Positions 60,192-64,000 of a DNA stretch of 64,000 bases are shown here, piece by piece. Within the stretch, counting starts at the first letter, position 1, and each line of letters begins with the position of its first letter. The position numbers and the translations under genes are program-made. The notes below the pieces were generated by a model. That model saw only the letters and a program-made list of their open reading frames with translations, was not told where the DNA came from and searched no databases. This DNA comes from Sphagnum magellanicum (taxonomy: Eukaryota > Streptophyta > Sphagnopsida > Sphagnales > Sphagnaceae). The stretch covers positions 19,881,666 to 19,945,665 of the forward strand of contig CM038919.1 in assembly GCA_021904315.1 (NCBI GenBank). Direction: 5' to 3'.

Positions 60192-60235
60192 ATGAAATGA
60201 TTCTTCCAAAGGCATGAAATGATTCTTCCAAAGGC
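60192..60235. repeat. 22-bp perfect tandem duplication
   Basis: ATGAAATGATTCTTCCAAAG plus GC occurs twice without a difference. Confidence 0.92.
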
Positions 60236-60974
60236 TTTCAATATGTATGAGGACAAATGACCTTTAGCCCAAGAACATAGTGAGAGTTAGGAAAGAAGGT
60301 TTCCCCGTCATAAAGGACTGGCCTTGCTGATTCGGTAGGTTTTCAGGCATTGCTATTTTTCATAAACGGCCACAATGCAGATTTGCCTTCTCCTACCGAC
60401 CTAACGCCACACTCGGTCCTTTATGCCAGAGAGCCGACACTGCGTGCCAGTTATGGCTCCTAGTTCACCAAATGGCTCACTTTTCTGCTCACAAGGAGCG
60501 ATAACTAGCATCCAATGTGGCCTTACTAGTACATAATGTTCTTTTACCAGAGATTCAGTTTGCAAATGGAAGGAACCAGGACAATTTACGATTGTCCTTT
60601 CACAAGTGAAAGCCACCAGGAACTAACTCCTGATCAGTCTGTACTACTAAACCAGCACCAGGTGCCAGATATGACTTGTCATCAAAGCGCAAGGAGCGAC
60701 AGTTATGGAAGTATGATGCAAAATCTGGTGGGTATGATTTGCAAAGCACTTGCATGATTGGTTAACCCATCAATGCTTAGATTCTCCTGTAAGAGGGGCA
60801 TCAATTCTTTTTACTTCCAACAAGCTATAAGTTCTGCCCACTGGAATAAAGGCCCCAAACGAACTCCAGGAAACAGAAAATAACAGAATGATACTGGCAG
60901 AATTGACAAATATCCAACCACTTCAGTGCCCGAATTGGAGTTGACATTTTCTTCTCACTGATTTTCTCATATTT

Positions 60975-61459
60975 AGTGGAGGTAGGCCTGAGGGCTCAAA
61001 ACGCAATCTAAATTTTCATTACATGGTGAAATATTTGAGGTTTCCATAGTTCTTCTTTTGCCTTAAGATACTTGTTAATGTAAAGGGCAAGGCCAAAGTG
61101 TGACACACCCCTTGTTAGTGGAGGTAGGCCTGAGGCCTCAAAACGCGATCTAAATTTTCAGGGCGCCACGTGGCATCAAATTTTCACCTTCTATGAACCA
61201 CGATTGTTTTTAAGCTTAAACCTACCATGATGCAACACCCCACTTTAGAGTATCATGATTCATGCGTCGAGATCACACGGTGGCCACTGATATTCACTGT
61301 TCATCACTGATCAGGTATCATTGTTTATGTACAAAAAGTTCGGCAGTTTTGTCGCTCTTACCATTTTTTTGGGTGATCAGGTATCATAGTCTATGTACAA
61401 AAAGTTCGCAGTTTTGTCACTCTTACCATTTTTTTGGGTGTTAGGCCTACCTCCACTCC
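60975..61459. mobile_element. Short terminal-inverted-repeat element with nested repeat F fragment
   Basis: AGTGGAGGTAGGCCTGAGG occurs at 60,976 and again at 61,117, each followed by CTCAAAACGC and ATCTAAATTTTCA. Its reverse complement AGGCCTACCTCCACT ends the element at about 61,445-61,459. Between the two left ends lies a fragment of dispersed repeat F (61,018-61,109). The inner element (61,117-61,459, about 343 bp) therefore has perfect 15-bp terminal inverted repeats and fits a miniature inverted-repeat transposon. No target duplication is clear. The interior holds a 67-bp tandem duplication. Confidence 0.65.
61308..61441. repeat. 67-bp tandem duplication inside the 61-kb element
   Basis: Two units start with GATCAGGTATCAT, at about 61,308 and 61,375, and end with CCATTTTTTTGGGTG. 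They differ at a few positions. Confidence 0.85.
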
Positions 61460-64000
61460 AGGTCTCAGAAGGGACCAACTAGTTGAGTTTTGAAACCACA
61501 ACCTACTTCATTCTTTTTAAGCAAAGCTTGGCAAGGCACTTGACATGAAATAATTATGTCCATATATTTTGTCTTTGTTATATTTCATGTTTTATGTACA
61601 TGACTCTAAGGTCATTTTGTCATTAAATAATCCTTATAATAATGAAATTAATTTTCATGAAAATATAAAGCTGAGGTGTGGAAAAGCATCATAATTATCA
61701 AAACTTACAATTTGAATCATTTCACTTTTCATATATTGACATCATAATATATCATGGAAAATATATATCATATTTTAAAAATTAATTAATTATTCATCCT
61801 ATCACTATGGAAGCCAACCTAGGCTATGGTATTTATTTGGTTTTATATTAACACATTCAATGTGGGTGAGATTTTATACACATTTACATTATGTTCCCCT
61901 ATTACATTTACATTCACACAATATGTATACCCTAAACCATATGCACACAACATTGGTTTAAACAGTTGTCAAATTGTAGGGTAATTAAAGTTTTTGGAAG
62001 AATGTAAGAACTTGACATCATCTCTGTAATGCAGGAATTTAACATGGTTTACCAAGCTAAACACATATTATGTGGATTTGTTTTTAGAATGTTGCAACAA
62101 TGTATTCAAAATCCTAGAAGGTTGTTTTATTGCTTGTTATTAATGCCTTATGTGTCTAGTCTATCATTACCATATTGTAGCAGTGATTTTTTATACTTGT
62201 TTTTGTTTTTTTTTAATCATATATCGATGTATGAATGATTTGATGGATTTCATTGGATAAATTTGATGTATCCTTGTTTCCAAAAAAAGATGATTGTAAT
62301 CATGTTTTATTTTGTGTTGATATGTTTTTGTACTAAATTTGTATTTGATAATGAAATGAAATAGTTCTTTAACTTGGAAAATGTGGTTTCAAAAGTGTAG
62401 TTGTTGTTTACCATTTCATTTCAAGATTCAATCTTTTAATGGTGTTATTATGTTATTCCAAAAATTCATTATATATAAAAAAAAGATTTAAATACCTTTT
62501 CAAAATTACTTAACTCTTTTCCCCTAACCACTTACAATATTGACATGAAAAGGCACATTACCTATGTCCATGTAATATAGTAAAATCAAATTTGAGATTG
62601 ACATAAATAATGATGAACTGTTGGGAATTGTATGGGAAACATATAGGAAAAACAAAATTGGGGGCATTTGTGTGCAAGGGTGGGGGGTATGGTATTTGTA
62701 CTCAAGTTGGAACCTTGCTCCAAGGTTACAATCATGATCATAAATACAAATGGAAATGGAAATGTTGAAGTTAACTTCTATGGATTCGAACCTAGACAAG
62801 GTTGCACACATCACTATCACAAATTTGTTTAATTATTAGAGTACATTTCAAAAATCTAGAGCTTTTCCCCAACCATGAAGGTTTTAGTATTATTTTTGTG
62901 CATAATATTATCTAATATCAAGTTTCAATTCTCTCCATTGCTTCAATATGTTAATTCCTTGATCATCAATGGATTTTTAAAATGGTATGAAAACTGAAAT
63001 TCTTTTCATGTAATATGTACATAAACTTTTAATGTGTGAAATTTTTTAGTTTAATTGTTTAATTAAATCATAATTTGGTTAGAATTAAATGTGTTTTAGT
63101 TTGGAACTAATTCAAGTGCAAACTGGGTTCAAGAATATTTTCATGTTTGGGCATGTAATCTTTTTATGTGTGTTCTCAAAAGTATTTGTGATTTGAAATT
63201 CTACAAGACACAAGGATTTTATTTTTTGTTGTTTTAGGGTTTTTTGTGTACTTTTGCAAGTTATGGTCATGCACATTGTTCTATTTGAGTTTTTATTAAT
63301 TTTGTGTTTTAGGCTTGGATTCTTTTGGGTTTACAGCTATGGTTGATGTGGGTGGACAATGATAGTTGTAAGTATCAACATTTTAGTTCACAACAAATGT
63401 GATCCATATTATGGAAAATTGATTATTTGAATCAAATCATTCAATTTGTGATGTATGTGTGTAAACAATTGGAAATAACACAAATAAAATTTGCAGAATG
63501 AAGAATGTTTTCATGTTTCATATGTTAGATGAGTTTGTTTTATTATTTTAAAAATAATTACAATCATCTTATTTTATTTTATTTTTGTATGACATTTCAT
63601 AAAGTAACATGGATTGAACTTTTAAAATTAATTCTTCATTTTCACAATATATTTCATATTATGTTTTGTGCTTGTTGAATTATGAAAATTTAAAGTTTCC
63701 AAATTGAGAAGAAGGAATTGCTCTCATGCATGGTAGTTGTCATTATTCATGTGTTTGTTATCATGAACAAATGGGATGATTTGAAGTTTTGTTTTTAAAT
63801 TTAAGATGAAAACTTTAACAAAGGAAATATATCACATTTAAAATTGTGTAAATGTATTAAAAATATATGTAAAGAGGAAATTTAATGGAAAGAACGTGTT
63901 TAAGCATGTTTGTGTGGTGGAAAAGTGTTAATGAATTTAAAAGTTTGAAAAAAATGATAGAAGGGTAAAGAGAAAACAAATATAAGGAATTAATTGGGTA
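61460..64000. other. AT-rich intergenic stretch to the window end
   Basis: No supported gene. A GGTTCGAATCC-like string on the minus strand near 62,781-62,792 resembles a tRNA B box but has no tRNA fold around it. The last 2 kb resemble in base composition, but not clearly in sequence, the AT-rich spacers of the array. Confidence 0.5.

Larger units (their letters stand above)
55191..60974. other. AT-rich intergenic stretch right of the array
   Basis: No gene could be supported. Purine-rich low complexity covers 55,380-55,480, and poly-T/CCTTTT runs cover 57,240-57,390, where the open frames at 57,354-57,591 arise from repeats. Two short perfect tandem duplications lie at 56,310-56,407 and 60,192-60,235. 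Confidence 0.5.

Noticed and set aside
62740..62830. Possible minus-strand tRNA from a GGTTCGAATCC-like box
   Set aside because: No matching A box, anticodon arm or acceptor stem could be built. It is more likely a decayed tRNA-derived short element or chance.

Overview
The window is nuclear DNA of a seed-free land plant (bryophyte, lycophyte or fern). Genes have GT-AG introns and sit in long AT-rich spacers with repeats and transposon remnants. A ciliary SAXO-type gene points to motile sperm. A plant SDF2 gene, plant WDR5 fragments and a nuclear copy of mitochondrial cob agree with this. I cannot name the species. No tRNA, rRNA, CRISPR array or transposase gene could be supported.

Region 1 (1-13,200) is single-copy. 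It holds an intact five-exon SDF2-like gene on the minus strand (1,957-4,356), a tandem repeat in its upstream region (5,036-5,380), a decayed FkbM-type methyltransferase gene on the minus strand (about 6,062-6,892, two in-frame TGA codons) and an intact two-exon SAXO/FAM154-like gene on the plus strand (11,014-13,157).

Region 2 (about 15,260-55,200) is a complex tandem and segmental array. Its core unit carries a plus-strand tail of a WDR5-like WD40 gene followed by a minus-strand two-exon gene for an unrecognised protein with three predicted membrane segments. I count five copies of the membrane gene. U2 (30,987-32,378) and U4 (52,339-53,725) are intact. U1 (16,884-18,268) is a pseudogene. 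U3 (35,650-36,221) has only exon 1. U3b (48,395-48,619) has only exon 2. The cores are joined by AT-rich spacers, and one spacer (19.4-27.9 kb) is repeated at 36.3-42.4 kb. A 3.95-3.99 kb tandem duplication (44,786-48,755 and 48,756 to about 52,690) has its breakpoint inside the membrane-gene intron, which explains the orphan exon. Copy-specific events include a mitochondrial cob insertion in U2, insertions of about 1.1 kb and 2.2 kb near U1, an inverted repeat fragment and hAT-like and other short terminal-inverted-repeat elements.

The most interesting signal is in the membrane gene family. The intron, membrane segments and flanks are nearly identical between copies, yet the loop encoded by the first 45 or so codons of exon 2, and parts of the N-terminal region, differ strongly. 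This looks like a locally diversifying birth-and-death family.

Region 3 (55,200-64,000) is AT-rich and intergenic, with short tandem duplications and a nested short inverted-repeat element near 61 kb. Exon joins were worked out by eye from splice signals and reading frames. Similarity levels were estimated by eye, and no database search was run.
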